This document shows, one piece after another, positions 1 to 11,847 of a stretch of 64,000 nt of DNA. The stretch is from NCBI GenBank assembly GCA_027531565.1, contig JAPZSB010000010.1, positions 124,001 to 188,000 on the forward strand, in the 5' to 3' direction. A model generated the notes under the pieces. The model was not told where the DNA came from and did no database searches. It saw only the letters and a list, made by a program, of their open reading frames with translations. Numbering within the stretch: position 1 is the stretch's first letter; the number at the start of each line of letters is the position of its first letter. The position numbers and the translations under genes were made by a program. The DNA is from Beijerinckiaceae bacterium (lineage in GTDB: Bacteria; Pseudomonadota; Alphaproteobacteria; Rhizobiales; Beijerinckiaceae).

Positions 1-1
1 C

Positions 2-1273
2 CTGCGCAATCTCGGCTTCTTCAAGACGGTCCGCATCAGCAACGAGCCGGGCTCCGCGCCGGACCGCGTGATCATCAATGTCGATGTCGAGGACCAGGCG
101 ACCGGCAGCTTCTCGATCGCCGGCGGCTTCTCGACGTCGGAAGGTTTCCTGGCCGAGGCCTCGCTGCAGGAAACCAACTTCCAGGGTCGTGGCCAGTTCG
201 TCCGCATCTCGGCCTCGAACGGCCAGAAGTCGCGCGGCGGTGAATTCTCCTTCACCGAGCCGTTCTTCCTCGGCCGCCGCATCGCTGCGGGCTTCGACAT
301 CTTCACGAAGTTCACCGATGTGACGAGCTATTCGCGCTATCAGTCGCGCAATACCGGCTTCACGATCCGTGCGGGTATCCCGCTGACCGAGGAAATCTCG
401 ATCGGCACGCGCTATTCGCTCTACCAGCAGCGTATTCGTGTGCCCAACTCGGCCAGCTACCCGTACAACAACTGCGATGGCTTGCCTTTCGCCCCGGCGC
501 TGTCCAATACCTGTCTGGCGGATGGCGAAGCGTCTGTGGCGATCAAGGAAGCGCGCGGGAATACCGTCACGTCGCTGGTCGGCCTGACGCTCGCCTACAA
601 CACGCTGGATAACATCTCGAACCCGACCCAGGGCACGTTCGCCGAACTCAAGCCGGAAATCGCCGGCCTTGGCGGGGATTCCCGCTTCGTCCGTGCGGTG
701 GCCTCGGCCCGCTATTACCAGACCCTCTGGGATGATGTGGTCGGCATGGTCAAGCTGCAGGGCGGCCACATGTTCGCCTATGGCGACCAGAAGCTTCGCG
801 TGCTTGACCATTTCAACCTGGGTCCGGACCTCGTCCGTGGCTTTGGTCCGTCGGGAATCGGTCCTCGCGACCGGAACAGTGACTCGTCGGCCAACGCAAT
901 CGGCGGTACGACCTATTTCGGTGCGACGGCGGAAATGACTTTTCCGATCTTCGGCATTCCCAAGGAATTCGGCCTCCGCGGTGCGGTCTTCGCCGATGCC
1001 GGCACGCTGTTCGGCTATAAAGGCCGGAAGAATTTCGACCTTAACGGGAATGGCGTGTCGGATTGCGTGGATCCCGGCAATACCCGGTTCCAGTCTGAAT
1101 GCCTGAACGTGCGGGATGAATCGAAGATCCGCTCGTCGGTCGGTGCCGGCCTGCTCTGGGCTTCGCCGCTCGGTCCGATCCGCATCGACTATGCCTATGC
1201 GCTTACCCGGGTTCGCGGGGCCGGCGGCGACCGCCTCCAGGCGTTCCGCTTCTCCGGCGGCGCCCGGTTCTAA
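2..1273 (+). CDS. bamA: Outer membrane protein assembly factor BamA (5'-truncated by window edge)
   Basis: BamA is the beta-barrel core of the complex that folds and inserts outer-membrane proteins. The reading frame is already open at the left edge. The visible 423 residues begin in the end of the last POTRA domain (LGFFKTVRISNEPGSAPDRV, followed by a VDVED stretch) and continue through the C-terminal 16-strand barrel. The barrel carries the conserved LVRGF motif of loop 6 and ends in a terminal Phe (SGGARF), the usual signal for insertion. POTRA1-4 and the signal peptide lie outside the window. It is followed by lpxD, fabZ, lpxA and lpxB, the standard bacterial envelope cluster. The internal ATG at 68 is not a start, because homology continues upstream of it. 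Confidence 0.95.
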   Translation: MRNLGFFKTVRISNEPGSAPDRVIINVDVEDQATGSFSIAGGFSTSEGFLAEASLQETNFQGRGQFVRISASNGQKSRGGEFSFTEPFFLGRRIAAGFDIFTKFTDVTSYSRYQSRNTGFTIRAGIPLTEEISIGTRYSLYQQRIRVPNSASYPYNNCDGLPFAPALSNTCLADGEASVAIKEARGNTVTSLVGLTLAYNTLDNISNPTQGTFAELKPEIAGLGGDSRFVRAVASARYYQTLWDDVVGMVKLQGGHMFAYGDQKLRVLDHFNLGPDLVRGFGPSGIGPRDRNSDSSANAIGGTTYFGATAEMTFPIFGIPKEFGLRGAVFADAGTLFGYKGRKNFDLNGNGVSDCVDPGNTRFQSECLNVRDESKIRSSVGAGLLWASPLGPIRIDYAYALTRVRGAGGDRLQAFRFSGGARF

Positions 1274-1279
1274 GGAAAC

Positions 1280-1302
1280 AGGCGGGCTCCGGCCCGCCTT
1301 TT
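1280..1302 (+). terminator. Hairpin with T-run between bamA and lpxD
   Basis: Perfect 8-bp stem AGGCGGGC / GCCCGCCT with a TCCG tetraloop, followed directly by TTTT. It lies 7 bases after the bamA stop and ends 1-2 bases before the lpxD ATG. It has the form of an intrinsic terminator, perhaps a partial one that lowers read-through into the lipid A genes. Confidence 0.6.
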
Positions 1303-1303
1303 C

Positions 1304-2368
1304 ATGATGTCCAGCGTCCAGTTCTTTTCCTCACCCTCGCCGGTCACGCCGCGCCAGCTGGCGGAAGCGACGGGGGCCAAGCTGGCCGGTGGCGGTGATC
1401 CGGATGGCGTGCTGACGGGGATTGCCCCGCTCGAAAGCGCCGAAGCCGGGGCCCTGGCCTTCCTCGACAATCCTTCCTATGCGCGCTTTGCCGCCGGGAC
1501 GCGGGCTTCGGCCTGCCTGATCGCGCCGCGCTTTGCGGAAGCGCTGGCGGCGGATTGCGTGGCCCTTGTCACGCCGGAGCCGTACCGCGCCTTTGCGAAG
1601 GCGGCGACGCTGATGTTTCCTGCGGCGCAGCGCCCGCAGCCGATCTTCAACAGCCGCGGCGTGGCGCCGGGCTGTTTCGTCCATCCCGATGCCAGGCTTG
1701 AATCCGGTGTCATCGTCGATCCCGGCGTGGTGATCGGAGCCGGCGCGGAAATCGGCCGCGGAACGATCATTGCCGCCAATGCGGTGATCGGCCCCGGCGT
1801 GCGGATCGGCCGGGATTGCGCGATCGGCCCCTCGGCGACGATTGTCCATGCGCTGATCGGCAACCGCGTCATCATCCATACCGGCGCGCGGATCGGGCAG
1901 GACGGGTTCGGCTTCGCGATGGGACCGCAGGGGCATCTCAAGGTGCCGCAGATCGGCCGCGTCATCCTGCAGGACGATGTCGATATCGGCGCCAACACGA
2001 CGATCGATCGTGGCGCCAACCGCGACACGATCATCGGCGAGGGCACGAAGATCGATAACCTCGTCCAGATCGGGCATAACGTGCAGATCGGCCGGCATTG
2101 CGTGATTGTCGGACAGGTCGGAATTTCCGGTTCGACCGTGCTGCAGGATTATGTCGTGCTGGCCGGGCAGGTCGGCGTGGCCGGCCATCTCACGATCGGG
2201 ATGGCGGCGCAGGTCGGGGCGAAATCCGGCGTGATGGCCGATATTCCGGCCGGGCAGAAATATTTCGGCATCCCGGCCAAGCCGGCGAAACAGCATTTTC
2301 GCGAGGTTGCCACGCTCGGCAAGCTTGCATCCCGCCCCGATAAGGGACAGAAGTCCGGCCAGGACTAG
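1304..2368 (+). CDS. lpxD: UDP-3-O-(3-hydroxyacyl)glucosamine N-acyltransferase LpxD
   Basis: LpxD adds the second 3-hydroxyacyl chain, onto the 2-amino group of UDP-3-O-acyl-glucosamine, in lipid A synthesis. The 354 residues match the family length. An N-terminal uridine-binding domain (about 1-115) precedes a left-handed parallel beta-helix made of repeated hexapeptides (IGxGxxI type, about 120-330). The expected catalytic His is H258 in QIGHNV. Two ATGs lie in tandem (1304 and 1307). No Shine-Dalgarno is seen, because the region where it should be is taken up by the hairpin after bamA. Confidence 0.95.
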   Translation: MMSSVQFFSSPSPVTPRQLAEATGAKLAGGGDPDGVLTGIAPLESAEAGALAFLDNPSYARFAAGTRASACLIAPRFAEALAADCVALVTPEPYRAFAKAATLMFPAAQRPQPIFNSRGVAPGCFVHPDARLESGVIVDPGVVIGAGAEIGRGTIIAANAVIGPGVRIGRDCAIGPSATIVHALIGNRVIIHTGARIGQDGFGFAMGPQGHLKVPQIGRVILQDDVDIGANTTIDRGANRDTIIGEGTKIDNLVQIGHNVQIGRHCVIVGQVGISGSTVLQDYVVLAGQVGVAGHLTIGMAAQVGAKSGVMADIPAGQKYFGIPAKPAKQHFREVATLGKLASRPDKGQKSGQD

Positions 2369-2382
2369 GGACGCGGTATGAA

Positions 2383-2396
2383 CGGCCTCCGGGCCG
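2383..2396 (+). repeat. Small GC hairpin between lpxD and fabZ
   Basis: CGGCC-TCCG-GGCCG stem-loop in the 58-base lpxD-fabZ gap, with no following T-run. It may be an mRNA-processing or stability element rather than a terminator. Confidence 0.3.
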
Positions 2397-2426
2397 CCCG
2401 CGGTTTGATGACCGGAGAATTGACTG

Positions 2427-2909
2427 ATGAGCGAGACTGCCGTGCCCGCTGAAGGAACGCCGCGCGAGATCCAGACGCTGGACATCCTCAAGCTGATGGA
2501 ATGCCTGCCGCATCGCTATCCCTTCCTCATGGTGGACAGGATCACCTATATGGATGGGACCGCGAAGATCGTCGGTGTGAAGAACGTGACGTTCAACGAG
2601 CCGCATTTCCTCGGCCATTTTCCCGGGCAGCCGGTCATGCCGGGCGTATTGATCGTCGAGGGCATGGCCCAGACGGCGGGGGCGGCCTGCGTGGCTTCCG
2701 GCGAGGCCGGCGGCCGCGCGAAGGTCGTCTATTTCATGACGGTCGACAAGTGCAAGTTCCGCAAGCCCGTCGTTCCGGGGGATCGGCTCGAATACCACAT
2801 GACGCGGCTCAATCGCCGGCGCAATATGTGGTGGTTCAAGGGTGAGGCGAAGGTGGATGGCCAGCTCGTGGCCGAAGCCGAACTCGGCGCCATGATCGTG
2901 ATTGACTGA
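2427..2909 (+). CDS. fabZ: 3-hydroxyacyl-[ACP] dehydratase FabZ
   Basis: FabZ dehydrates 3-hydroxyacyl-ACP to trans-2-enoyl-ACP in fatty-acid elongation and competes with LpxA and LpxD for the hydroxyacyl-ACP pool. It is a 160-residue single hot-dog domain. The catalytic pair is visible: H64 in [12 protein letters not shown] and E78 in [16 protein letters not shown] near residues 29-37 is also typical. GGAG at 2414-2417 lies 9 bases before the ATG and supports this start. Its place between lpxD and lpxA is the classical arrangement. Confidence 0.97.
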   Translation: MSETAVPAEGTPREIQTLDILKLMECLPHRYPFLMVDRITYMDGTAKIVGVKNVTFNEPHFLGHFPGQPVMPGVLIVEGMAQTAGAACVASGEAGGRAKVVYFMTVDKCKFRKPVVPGDRLEYHMTRLNRRRNMWWFKGEAKVDGQLVAEAELGAMIVID

Positions 2910-2924
2910 GGAGTATCGGGTTTC

Positions 2925-3740
2925 GTGAGCATTCATCCTTCCTCGATCATCGATCCCGGCGCGAAGCTCGGTGCCGGCGTCAAGATCGGCCCGTTCTGCG
3001 TGGTCGGGCCCCATGTCGAACTCGGCGACGGCGTCGAACTGAAGAGCCATGTGGCGATTGCCGGCCATACGTCGATCGGGGCCGGCACGCGCGTCTTCCC
3101 GTTCGCCTCCCTCGGTCACGAGCCGCAGGACCTGAAATTCAAGGGCGAGGTCACGCGGCTGGAGATCGGGGCGCGCTGCACGATCCGCGAGGGCGTGACG
3201 ATGAATCCGGGTACGGGCGGTGGCGGGGCGCTGACCAAGGTCGGCGATGACTGCACCTTCCTGGCCTACAGCCATGTCGCGCATGATTGCATCGTGGGCA
3301 ACCATGTCATCTTCTCCAACAATGTGATGCTCGCCGGGCATTGCCGGGTGGGTGACTTCGTCATCATCGGCGGCGGTGCCGGGGTGCACCAGTTCGTCCG
3401 GCTGGGCGACCATGCCTTTGTCGGCGCGATGTCCGGTGTCGGCAACGACGTGATCCCCTATGGCATGGCCGTGGGCGAGAGCCGCGCGGCCCAGCTTTCC
3501 GGCCTGAACATTGTCGGCCTGAAGCGCCGCGGCTTCTCGCTCGAGCAGGTCCATGACCTCCGGCGGGCCTATCGCCTGCTTTTCGCACCGGAAGGCACGT
3601 TGAAAGAGCGCGTGGAGGATGTCGCCAGCGAGTTCGAGGCCCATCCGCTCGTGCACGAGATCCTCGATTTCATCCGCGAGGGCGGCGACCGCTCGATCTG
3701 CACCCCGCGCGACGTCCGGTCGAACGAGCCAGCCAGTTGA
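2925..3740 (+). CDS. lpxA: Acyl-[ACP]--UDP-N-acetylglucosamine O-acyltransferase LpxA
   Basis: LpxA catalyses the first step of lipid A synthesis, 3-O-acylation of UDP-GlcNAc. The protein is 271 residues, a hexapeptide-repeat left-handed beta-helix (about 1-190) with a C-terminal helical domain. The catalytic His is H120 in AYSHVAHDC. The start is GTG, preceded by GAGGAG at 2908-2913, which overlaps the fabZ stop. Its last 4 bases overlap the TTG proposed as the start of lpxB. In most alphaproteobacteria lpxI stands between the two; here it is missing. Confidence 0.96.
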   Translation: MSIHPSSIIDPGAKLGAGVKIGPFCVVGPHVELGDGVELKSHVAIAGHTSIGAGTRVFPFASLGHEPQDLKFKGEVTRLEIGARCTIREGVTMNPGTGGGGALTKVGDDCTFLAYSHVAHDCIVGNHVIFSNNVMLAGHCRVGDFVIIGGGAGVHQFVRLGDHAFVGAMSGVGNDVIPYGMAVGESRAAQLSGLNIVGLKRRGFSLEQVHDLRRAYRLLFAPEGTLKERVEDVASEFEAHPLVHEILDFIREGGDRSICTPRDVRSNEPAS

Positions 3741-4915
3741 GCCCGATGGCGCCGCTGCGCATCGCCATCGTTGCCGGCGAGGCTTCGGGGGATGAGCTCG
3801 GCGCCAGCCTGCTGCAGGCGCTGGCCAGCCGGGGTGTCGTGGTCGAGGCGCGCGGTGTCGGCGGTCCGGTGCTCAAGGCGGCCGGGCTGGAAAGCCTTTT
3901 CGATCAATCCGATATCGCTGTGATGGGCTTCGGTCCGGTGATCCGCCGTCTGCCGCTTCTGCTGCGGCGGATCCGCGAGACGGCGGACAGCCTCATCGCC
4001 TGGCGGCCGGACCTCGTGCTGACCATCGATTCCCCCGATTTCTGCAAGCGCGTGGCGCGCCGCATCCGTGCCGGGGCGGCAGAGATCCCGATCATCCACT
4101 GGGTCTGCCCGAGCGTCTGGGCCTGGCGGCCGGGGCGGGCACCGGCGATGAAGCCCTATATCGACGATGTTCTCTGCCTGCTGCCCTTCGAGCCGGCGGC
4201 CCTGGCGCGGCTCGGCGGCCCGACGGGCCATTATGTCGGGCATCCGCTGATCGAGCGCCTCGGCGATTACCGGCCCCGGGACGCGGCAGAGGCGGGCGCC
4301 CGGAACGAGACGGACCGGGCGCTGGCGCTGCTCCTGCCGGGATCGCGCCAGGCGGAGCTGCACCACCTCCTGCCGGTCTTCCTCGAGACCGTGCGCGAAA
4401 GCCTGCGGCAACGGCCCGGCCTGCGCTGGGTGCTGCCGACGCTGAAGCGCCTCGAACCGGAGGTGCGCCGCCGGATCGAGGCGGCCAACCTGCCGGTCGA
4501 GATCATCGCCGACGATGCGGCCAAGCGGGCGGCGTTCCGGCAGGCGCGGGTGGCGCTGGCGGCATCCGGCACGGTGACGCTGGAACTCGCGCTGGCGGGG
4601 ATCCCCACGGTCGCGGCCTATCGCGTGGCCGGCTGGGAGGCCTTCATCGCCCGGCGCCTGATCAAGGTTCCTTCGGTCATCCTGCCCAACCTGATTCTCG
4701 AGGAGCGGGCGGTGCCCGAATTCCTGCAGGAGGAGGCCGAGATCGCCGGGCTGGTGCCGGCGGTGCTGGCCCTCGTTGATGAAACGCCGGCCCGGGCTGC
4801 CCAGATCAAGGCTTTCGCCCGGCTGGAACAGCGCATGCGCGATGACGGGACGAGCCCGAGCGAGAAAGCGGCACGGCTTGTGCTTGACGTTGTGGCGAAA
4901 CGTCGAGAGACATGA
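3737..4915 (+). CDS. lpxB: Lipid-A-disaccharide synthase LpxB
   Basis: LpxB condenses lipid X with UDP-2,3-diacylglucosamine to give the lipid A disaccharide, at the inner face of the cytoplasmic membrane. The 392 residues fit the GT19 family. AGEASGD is at residues 13-19, HWVCPSVWAWRPGR in the middle, and the donor-site region ASGTVTLELAL in the C-terminal half. The start is either TTG at 3737, which overlaps the lpxA stop by 4 bases, or ATG at 3746 (MAPLRIAIVAGEASGD). Both keep the full domain. Confidence 0.95.
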   Translation: MSPMAPLRIAIVAGEASGDELGASLLQALASRGVVVEARGVGGPVLKAAGLESLFDQSDIAVMGFGPVIRRLPLLLRRIRETADSLIAWRPDLVLTIDSPDFCKRVARRIRAGAAEIPIIHWVCPSVWAWRPGRAPAMKPYIDDVLCLLPFEPAALARLGGPTGHYVGHPLIERLGDYRPRDAAEAGARNETDRALALLLPGSRQAELHHLLPVFLETVRESLRQRPGLRWVLPTLKRLEPEVRRRIEAANLPVEIIADDAAKRAAFRQARVALAASGTVTLELALAGIPTVAAYRVAGWEAFIARRLIKVPSVILPNLILEERAVPEFLQEEAEIAGLVPAVLALVDETPARAAQIKAFARLEQRMRDDGTSPSEKAARLVLDVVAKRRET

Positions 4916-4918
4916 ACC

Positions 4919-5686
4919 ATGAGCGGATTGATGCCTGACCCCGATGCGCCGTTGCCAAGCAGCGCCAAACGGCTGACTGCCGGGCAACGCCTGCGGAACT
5001 ATTTCCTGACCGGCATTGTCGTCAGCGGCCCCGTGGTCATCACGATCTACCTGTCCTTCTGGATCATCAACTGGGTCGACGGCTGGGTGAAGCCGATCAT
5101 TCCCCAGATCTACCTGCCGGAAACCTATCTGCCCTTCGCGATTCCCGGCTTCGGGATCCTCGTGCTCGTTCTCGGCCTGACGATGCTGGGCTTCCTCACG
5201 GCCAACCTCGTCGGGCGGACCTTGCTCGATTTCGGCGAGACCTTGCTCGCCCGGATGCCAGTGGTGCGCGGGCTCTACCGCTCGACCAAGCAGATCTTCG
5301 AGACGATCTTCTCGCAGAGCGGCACGTCGTTCCGCACGGTCGGGCTGGTCGAATATCCCGCGCCGGGCTGCTGGTCGATCGTGTTCCTGTCCACGCCGCC
5401 GATCCCCGATATCCAGGGTGGCCTGCCGCAGGACCAGGAGTTCATTTCGGTTTTCCTGCCCTGTGCGCCGAACCCGACAACCGGGTTCTTCTTCTATGTC
5501 GCGAAGGACCGCGTGATCGAGGTGCCGATCTCGGTCGATGACGCGGCGAAGATCGTGATGTCGCTCGGCCTGCTGCGCCCGGGTGACGAGGAGCCGCGCA
5601 AGGCGGCGCTCGATGCGGTCGAGCGGCTCAAGGCCTCGGGGCGGCGGAAGAAGCCGGCCTCGCTGCCGCCGCCGGATCCGGCCTGA
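4919..5686 (+). CDS. DUF502 family membrane protein
   Basis: This 255-residue protein belongs to the DUF502 family, whose function is unknown. After a hydrophilic N-terminus there are two strongly hydrophobic segments (about 31-51 and 77-97), then a conserved soluble part. That part has MPVVRGLYRSTKQIFET, the hallmark of the family, and VFLPCAPNPTTGFFF. The C-terminal tail is basic and Pro-rich. The ATG is 3 bases after the lpxB stop, so it should belong to the same transcript. It converges on recG with a 6-base gap. Confidence 0.85.
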   Translation: MSGLMPDPDAPLPSSAKRLTAGQRLRNYFLTGIVVSGPVVITIYLSFWIINWVDGWVKPIIPQIYLPETYLPFAIPGFGILVLVLGLTMLGFLTANLVGRTLLDFGETLLARMPVVRGLYRSTKQIFETIFSQSGTSFRTVGLVEYPAPGCWSIVFLSTPPIPDIQGGLPQDQEFISVFLPCAPNPTTGFFFYVAKDRVIEVPISVDDAAKIVMSLGLLRPGDEEPRKAALDAVERLKASGRRKKPASLPPPDPA

Positions 5687-5692
5687 CGGCCC

Positions 5693-7795
<2,103 letters not shown>

Positions 7796-7952
7796 CCTCT
7801 TCCGATAGACCAAGGCGCTGCCGGGGCCAAGGACCCGCTGGCGCCTCGTCCAGCCGGCCCCGCCGTCGCAGGGGCGCGGAAACGGCTTGACTTCACACCG
7901 CTTCCCCCTTCATTCGGACGGAGTTTTCCGACCAAATCCTTCCGGAGCCGCC

Positions 7953-8249
7953 ATGACCGGCCTTTCCCGTTCCACTGCGGGCCTCGAACCGCGCCGCAAG
8001 CGCCTGCTCTTCCGCGCCTGGCATCGCGGGACGCGCGAGATGGACCTGCTGATGGGCCGCTATGCCGAATCCGTCATCGAAACGCTGACCGAAGGCGAGA
8101 TGGACCTGTTCGAGGCGCTGATCGAGGTGCCGGACCGTGATCTGTTCTCGTGGATCGCGCAGGGCGAGCCGGTGCCGGAAAATTACGATACGCCGGTCTT
8201 CCGGGGCCTGAAAGCGTATCACACCCATGACAAGCCGATCGATCTCTGA
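7953..8249 (+). CDS. sdhE: FAD assembly factor SdhE (succinate dehydrogenase assembly)
   Basis: SdhE helps attach FAD covalently to the flavoprotein subunit of succinate dehydrogenase. From ATG 7953 it is 98 residues. The diagnostic RGxxE motif is visible as RGTREMD (R25 to E29), followed by an LLMGRYAE helix and an acidic half with WIxxGEPVP. GGAG at 7944-7947 lies 5 bases before this ATG. An in-frame TTG at 7887 would add 22 residues without homology. It is divergent from recG and 43 bases upstream of mfd, probably in the same transcript. Confidence 0.92.
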   Translation: MTGLSRSTAGLEPRRKRLLFRAWHRGTREMDLLMGRYAESVIETLTEGEMDLFEALIEVPDRDLFSWIAQGEPVPENYDTPVFRGLKAYHTHDKPIDL

Positions 8250-8292
8250 CCGGCGCTGAGGGCATGGCCCCCCGGCCTCCGACCCTATCGAG

Positions 8293-11200
8293 TTGATCCG
8301 TATGCTGTTTCCTCCGCTCGTCCAGGCTGGCCTCGACCATGCTCTCCAGAAGGCCTCGCCCGTCCTGCTGTCGGATGTGGCCGATGGCGCGACGGGGCTG
8401 CTGCTGGCCGAGCTGGCGCGGCTGCGTTTCGCGCGCGGCGTCGAGACGCCGGCGCTGCTGACCTTCATTGCCCGCGACGGCCTCCGGCAGGCGGAAGTGC
8501 AGGGCGCGATCCAGGCGTTCGCGCCGGAAATCGAGGTGCTTTCGCTCCCGGCCTGGGATTGCCAGCCCTATGACCGCGCCTCGCCAAATGCGAGCCTTGT
8601 CGCGCGGCGGATGGAATGCCTCGCGCGGCTGGTCCGCTCGCGCGGGGGGGCGCGGCCGCGCGTGCTGGTCACCACGGTCAATGCCGTGCTGCAGAAGCTG
8701 CCGCCGGCGGGTTTCGTGGCGCGGCAGAGCTTTTCCGCCGCACCGGGCAATGCGCTCGACCTTGCCGAGATTTCCGCCTGGCTGGAGGCCAATGGCTACC
8801 AGCGCAGCTCCACGGTGCGCGATGTCGGCGAGTATGCGCTGCGGGGCGGCATTGTCGATCTGTTCCCGCCGGGTTTTGCCGAGCCGGTCCGTCTCGATTT
8901 TTTCGGCGATACGCTGGAATCGATCCGCAGCTTCGATCCGGAGACGCAGCGCTCGTCCGCGCAGCTCCGCGCGCTCGAAATGGTGCCGATGAGCGAGTTC
9001 CAGCTCACCTCGGAGGCGATCAAGCGGTTCCGTCAGGGCTATCTCACGCAGTTCGGAGCAAACCTGCGCGGCGACACGCTCTACGAGCATGTCAGCGAAG
9101 GGCGCAAGCATATCGGCATGGAGCATTGGCTGCCGCTGTTCCATGCCGGGCTCGATCCGATCGAGGCCTATCTGCCGGGCACCGTCTTCGTGCTCGATGC
9201 GCAGGCCGATGGCGCGGCGCAGGAACGGCTCAGCCAGATCGAGGATTATTACGAGGCGCGCCGTTCAACCCAGGAGGACGGGCATTCCGTGCCCTACCGG
9301 CCGCTGCCGCCGGGCCTGCTCTATCGCAGCCGCGAGGAATGGCAGGGCCTGCGCGGCGGGGCGATCGAGATTTCGCCCTTCGCGATGGAGGCCGCCACGG
9401 GCCGGACAATCTTCTCCGCGCAGACGCATCGCGGCCGGGATTTCGCGCCGGAACGCACCAACCCGGAGGCGAATGTCTTCCAGGCGGCGGTGGATTACGC
9501 CCGGGCCCGCGCGCGGGACGGGCAGCGCGTCGTGTTCGCTGCCGGCAGCGACGGTGCGCGCGACCGGCTCGGCGGCGTGCTGGCCGATCATGGTCTCGCG
9601 CGGCATCGCGTCCTGCGGTCGCTCAACGATCTCAAGGACTTGTCCGGGGGCGAGGCGGGCCTGCTGACCGTGGCCCTGCAGGAAGGGTTCGAGACGCCGG
9701 ATCTCGTGCTGCTCTCCGAGGAGGATCTGCTCGGCGAGCGGCTGACCCGGCCGAAGCGTTCGAAGAAGCGCGCGAAGGATTTCATCACCGAACTGACCAG
9801 CCTCAAGGCCGGCGATGTGGTGGTGCATGTCGATCACGGGATCGGGCGGTTCATCGGGCTGAAGACGATCAGCGCGGCCGGTGCGCCGCATGATTGCCTC
9901 GAGATCCATTATGCCGGCGGCGACAAGCTGTTCCTGCCGGTCGAGAATATCGAGCTGCTGACGCGCTACGGCTCCGAGGAGACCGATGCCACGCTGGACC
10001 GGCTGGGCGGCGGGGCGTGGCAGGCCCGCAAGGCCAAGCTGAAGCAGCGCATCCGCGACATGGCCCGGGCGCTGATCAAGATCGCCGCGCAGCGGCTGAC
10101 GCGCGAGGCGCCGCGGCTGGTGCCGCCGGAAGGGCTCTACGAGGAATTCGTGGCGCGGTTCCCGTTCGACGAGACCGAGGACCAGCAGAACGCCATTGAT
10201 GCCGTGATCGACGATCTCGGCTCCGGCCGGCCAATGGACCGGCTGGTCTGCGGCGATGTCGGGTTCGGCAAGACCGAAGTGGCGTTGCGGGCGGCTTTCG
10301 TGGTGGCCATGTCGGGCAAGCAGGTGGCGGTGATCGTCCCGACGACGCTGCTCGCCCGGCAGCATTTCCGCACCTTCCAGAACCGCTTTGCCGGACTGCC
10401 GCTGCGTATCGCGCAGGCCTCGAGGCTGGTCACCGCAGCCGATCTCAAGAAGACGCGCGAGGAAATGGCCAACGGCACGGTCGATATCGTGGTCGGCACG
10501 CATGCGCTTCTCGGAAAGGGAAATCATTTCAAGGATCTCGGCCTCGTCATCATCGACGAGGAGCAGCATTTCGGCGTCGCCCACAAGGAGCGGCTGAAGG
10601 AGCTGCGCGCCGAGGTCCATGTGCTGACGCTGTCGGCCACACCGATCCCCCGGACGCTGCAACTCGCCATGACCGGCGTGCGCGAACTCTCGATCATCGC
10701 CACGCCGCCGGTCGACCGGCTGGCCGTGCGCAGCTTCGTGACGCCGTTCGATCCGCTTGTCGTGCGCGAGGCCTTGCTGCGCGAGCGCTATCGCGGCGGG
10801 CAATCCTTCTATGTCGTGCCGCGGATCGATGATCTCGCCGAGGTGAAGGCTTTCCTCGAAAAGGACGTGCCGGAAGTGCGGGTCGGCATCGGCCATGGCC
10901 AGATGTCGGCGACAGAACTCGAATCCGTCATGAGCGATTTCTATGACGGCAAGTTCGACGTGCTGCTCTCGACGACGATTGTCGAATCCGGCCTCGACAT
11001 TCCCGCCGCCAATACGCTGATCGTGCATCGCGCCGACATGTTCGGGCTGTCGCAGCTCTATCAGCTGCGCGGGCGTGTCGGCCGCTCGAAGACGCGCGCC
11101 TACGCGCTTTTCACGCTGCCGGTCAACCGGACGTTGACGCCCAATGCCGAGCGCCGGCTCAAGGTGCTGCATTCTCTCGACACTCTGGGCGCGGGCTTCC

Positions 11201-11817
11201 AGCTCGCCAGCCATGATCTCGACATACGCGGCGCCGGCAACCTGCTGGGCGACGAGCAATCCGGGCATATCAAGGAAGTCGGCTACGAACTCTACCAGCA
11301 GATGCTGGAAGAGGCGGTGGCCGCGCTCAAGGCCGGGATCGAACTGCCGGAAGAGGAGGCCTGGTCGCCGACCATCGCCATCGGCACGCCGGTGCTCATT
11401 CCGGAAGACTATATCGCTGATCTCGATCTGCGCATGGCGCTCTATCGCCGGCTGTCGCAGGTGGAAAATGACGGCGATATCGAGGGTTTCGCCGCCGAAC
11501 TGATCGACCGGTTCGGGCCGTTGCCGCCGGAAATCGGCCAGCTGATGAAGATCGTCGCGATCAAGCTGCTCTGCCGCCGCGCCCATGTCGAGAAGGTCGA
11601 TGCCGGGCCGAAAGGCATCATCATCGCGTTCAAGGACAATGCTTTCGCCAATCCGAACGGGCTCGTCCAGTATGTGGCCGAGAAGGGCACGACGGCGAAG
11701 GTCCGGCCGGACATGAAGATCGTCTTTGCCGGGGCTTTCGAGGATCCGGTCGTGCGGCTGGAAGCCACGCGCAAGCTGATGCAGGACATTGCCCGCATCG
11801 CCGAGAAGCGGAAATAA
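8293..11817 (+). CDS. mfd: Transcription-repair coupling factor Mfd
   Basis: Mfd removes RNA polymerase stalled at DNA lesions and recruits UvrA. The 1174 residues are full length. The N-terminal third is the UvrB-homology module. The CarD-like RNA-polymerase interaction domain begins around 505 ([17 protein letters not shown]). The translocase has Walker A GDVGFGKT at about 653-660, the DEEQHFG box near 754, [11 protein letters not shown], and [15 protein letters not shown], and the C-terminal TRCF domain follows. The start is TTG 8293 or ATG 8302 ([11 protein letters not shown]), and no good ribosome-binding site separates them. A run of seven G occurs at 8644-8650, but the frame is intact across it. 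Confidence 0.96.
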   Translation: MIRMLFPPLVQAGLDHALQKASPVLLSDVADGATGLLLAELARLRFARGVETPALLTFIARDGLRQAEVQGAIQAFAPEIEVLSLPAWDCQPYDRASPNASLVARRMECLARLVRSRGGARPRVLVTTVNAVLQKLPPAGFVARQSFSAAPGNALDLAEISAWLEANGYQRSSTVRDVGEYALRGGIVDLFPPGFAEPVRLDFFGDTLESIRSFDPETQRSSAQLRALEMVPMSEFQLTSEAIKRFRQGYLTQFGANLRGDTLYEHVSEGRKHIGMEHWLPLFHAGLDPIEAYLPGTVFVLDAQADGAAQERLSQIEDYYEARRSTQEDGHSVPYRPLPPGLLYRSREEWQGLRGGAIEISPFAMEAATGRTIFSAQTHRGRDFAPERTNPEANVFQAAVDYARARARDGQRVVFAAGSDGARDRLGGVLADHGLARHRVLRSLNDLKDLSGGEAGLLTVALQEGFETPDLVLLSEEDLLGERLTRPKRSKKRAKDFITELTSLKAGDVVVHVDHGIGRFIGLKTISAAGAPHDCLEIHYAGGDKLFLPVENIELLTRYGSEETDATLDRLGGGAWQARKAKLKQRIRDMARALIKIAAQRLTREAPRLVPPEGLYEEFVARFPFDETEDQQNAIDAVIDDLGSGRPMDRLVCGDVGFGKTEVALRAAFVVAMSGKQVAVIVPTTLLARQHFRTFQNRFAGLPLRIAQASRLVTAADLKKTREEMANGTVDIVVGTHALLGKGNHFKDLGLVIIDEEQHFGVAHKERLKELRAEVHVLTLSATPIPRTLQLAMTGVRELSIIATPPVDRLAVRSFVTPFDPLVVREALLRERYRGGQSFYVVPRIDDLAEVKAFLEKDVPEVRVGIGHGQMSATELESVMSDFYDGKFDVLLSTTIVESGLDIPAANTLIVHRADMFGLSQLYQLRGRVGRSKTRAYALFTLPVNRTLTPNAERRLKVLHSLDTLGAGFQLASHDLDIRGAGNLLGDEQSGHIKEVGYELYQQMLEEAVAALKAGIELPEEEAWSPTIAIGTPVLIPEDYIADLDLRMALYRRLSQVENDGDIEGFAAELIDRFGPLPPEIGQLMKIVAIKLLCRRAHVEKVDAGPKGIIIAFKDNAFANPNGLVQYVAEKGTTAKVRPDMKIVFAGAFEDPVVRLEATRKLMQDIARIAEKRK

Positions 11818-11822
11818 CGCCC

Positions 11823-11847
11823 GGCCGCCCTGAAATTTCAGGCGGCC
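11823..11847. terminator. Bidirectional hairpin between convergent genes
   Basis: Arms GGCCGCC (11823-11829) and GGCGGCC (11841-11847) enclose the palindrome TGAAATTTCA, with one bulged C. It sits between the mfd stop and the stop of the convergent minus-strand gene, overlapping the latter. No long T-run follows, so termination strength is uncertain. Confidence 0.45.

Noticed and set aside
9265-11586. 773-codon open frame on the minus strand opposite mfd
   Set aside because: Antisense shadow of a well-conserved gene in GC-rich DNA; composition is Arg/Gly/His-rich with no domain.
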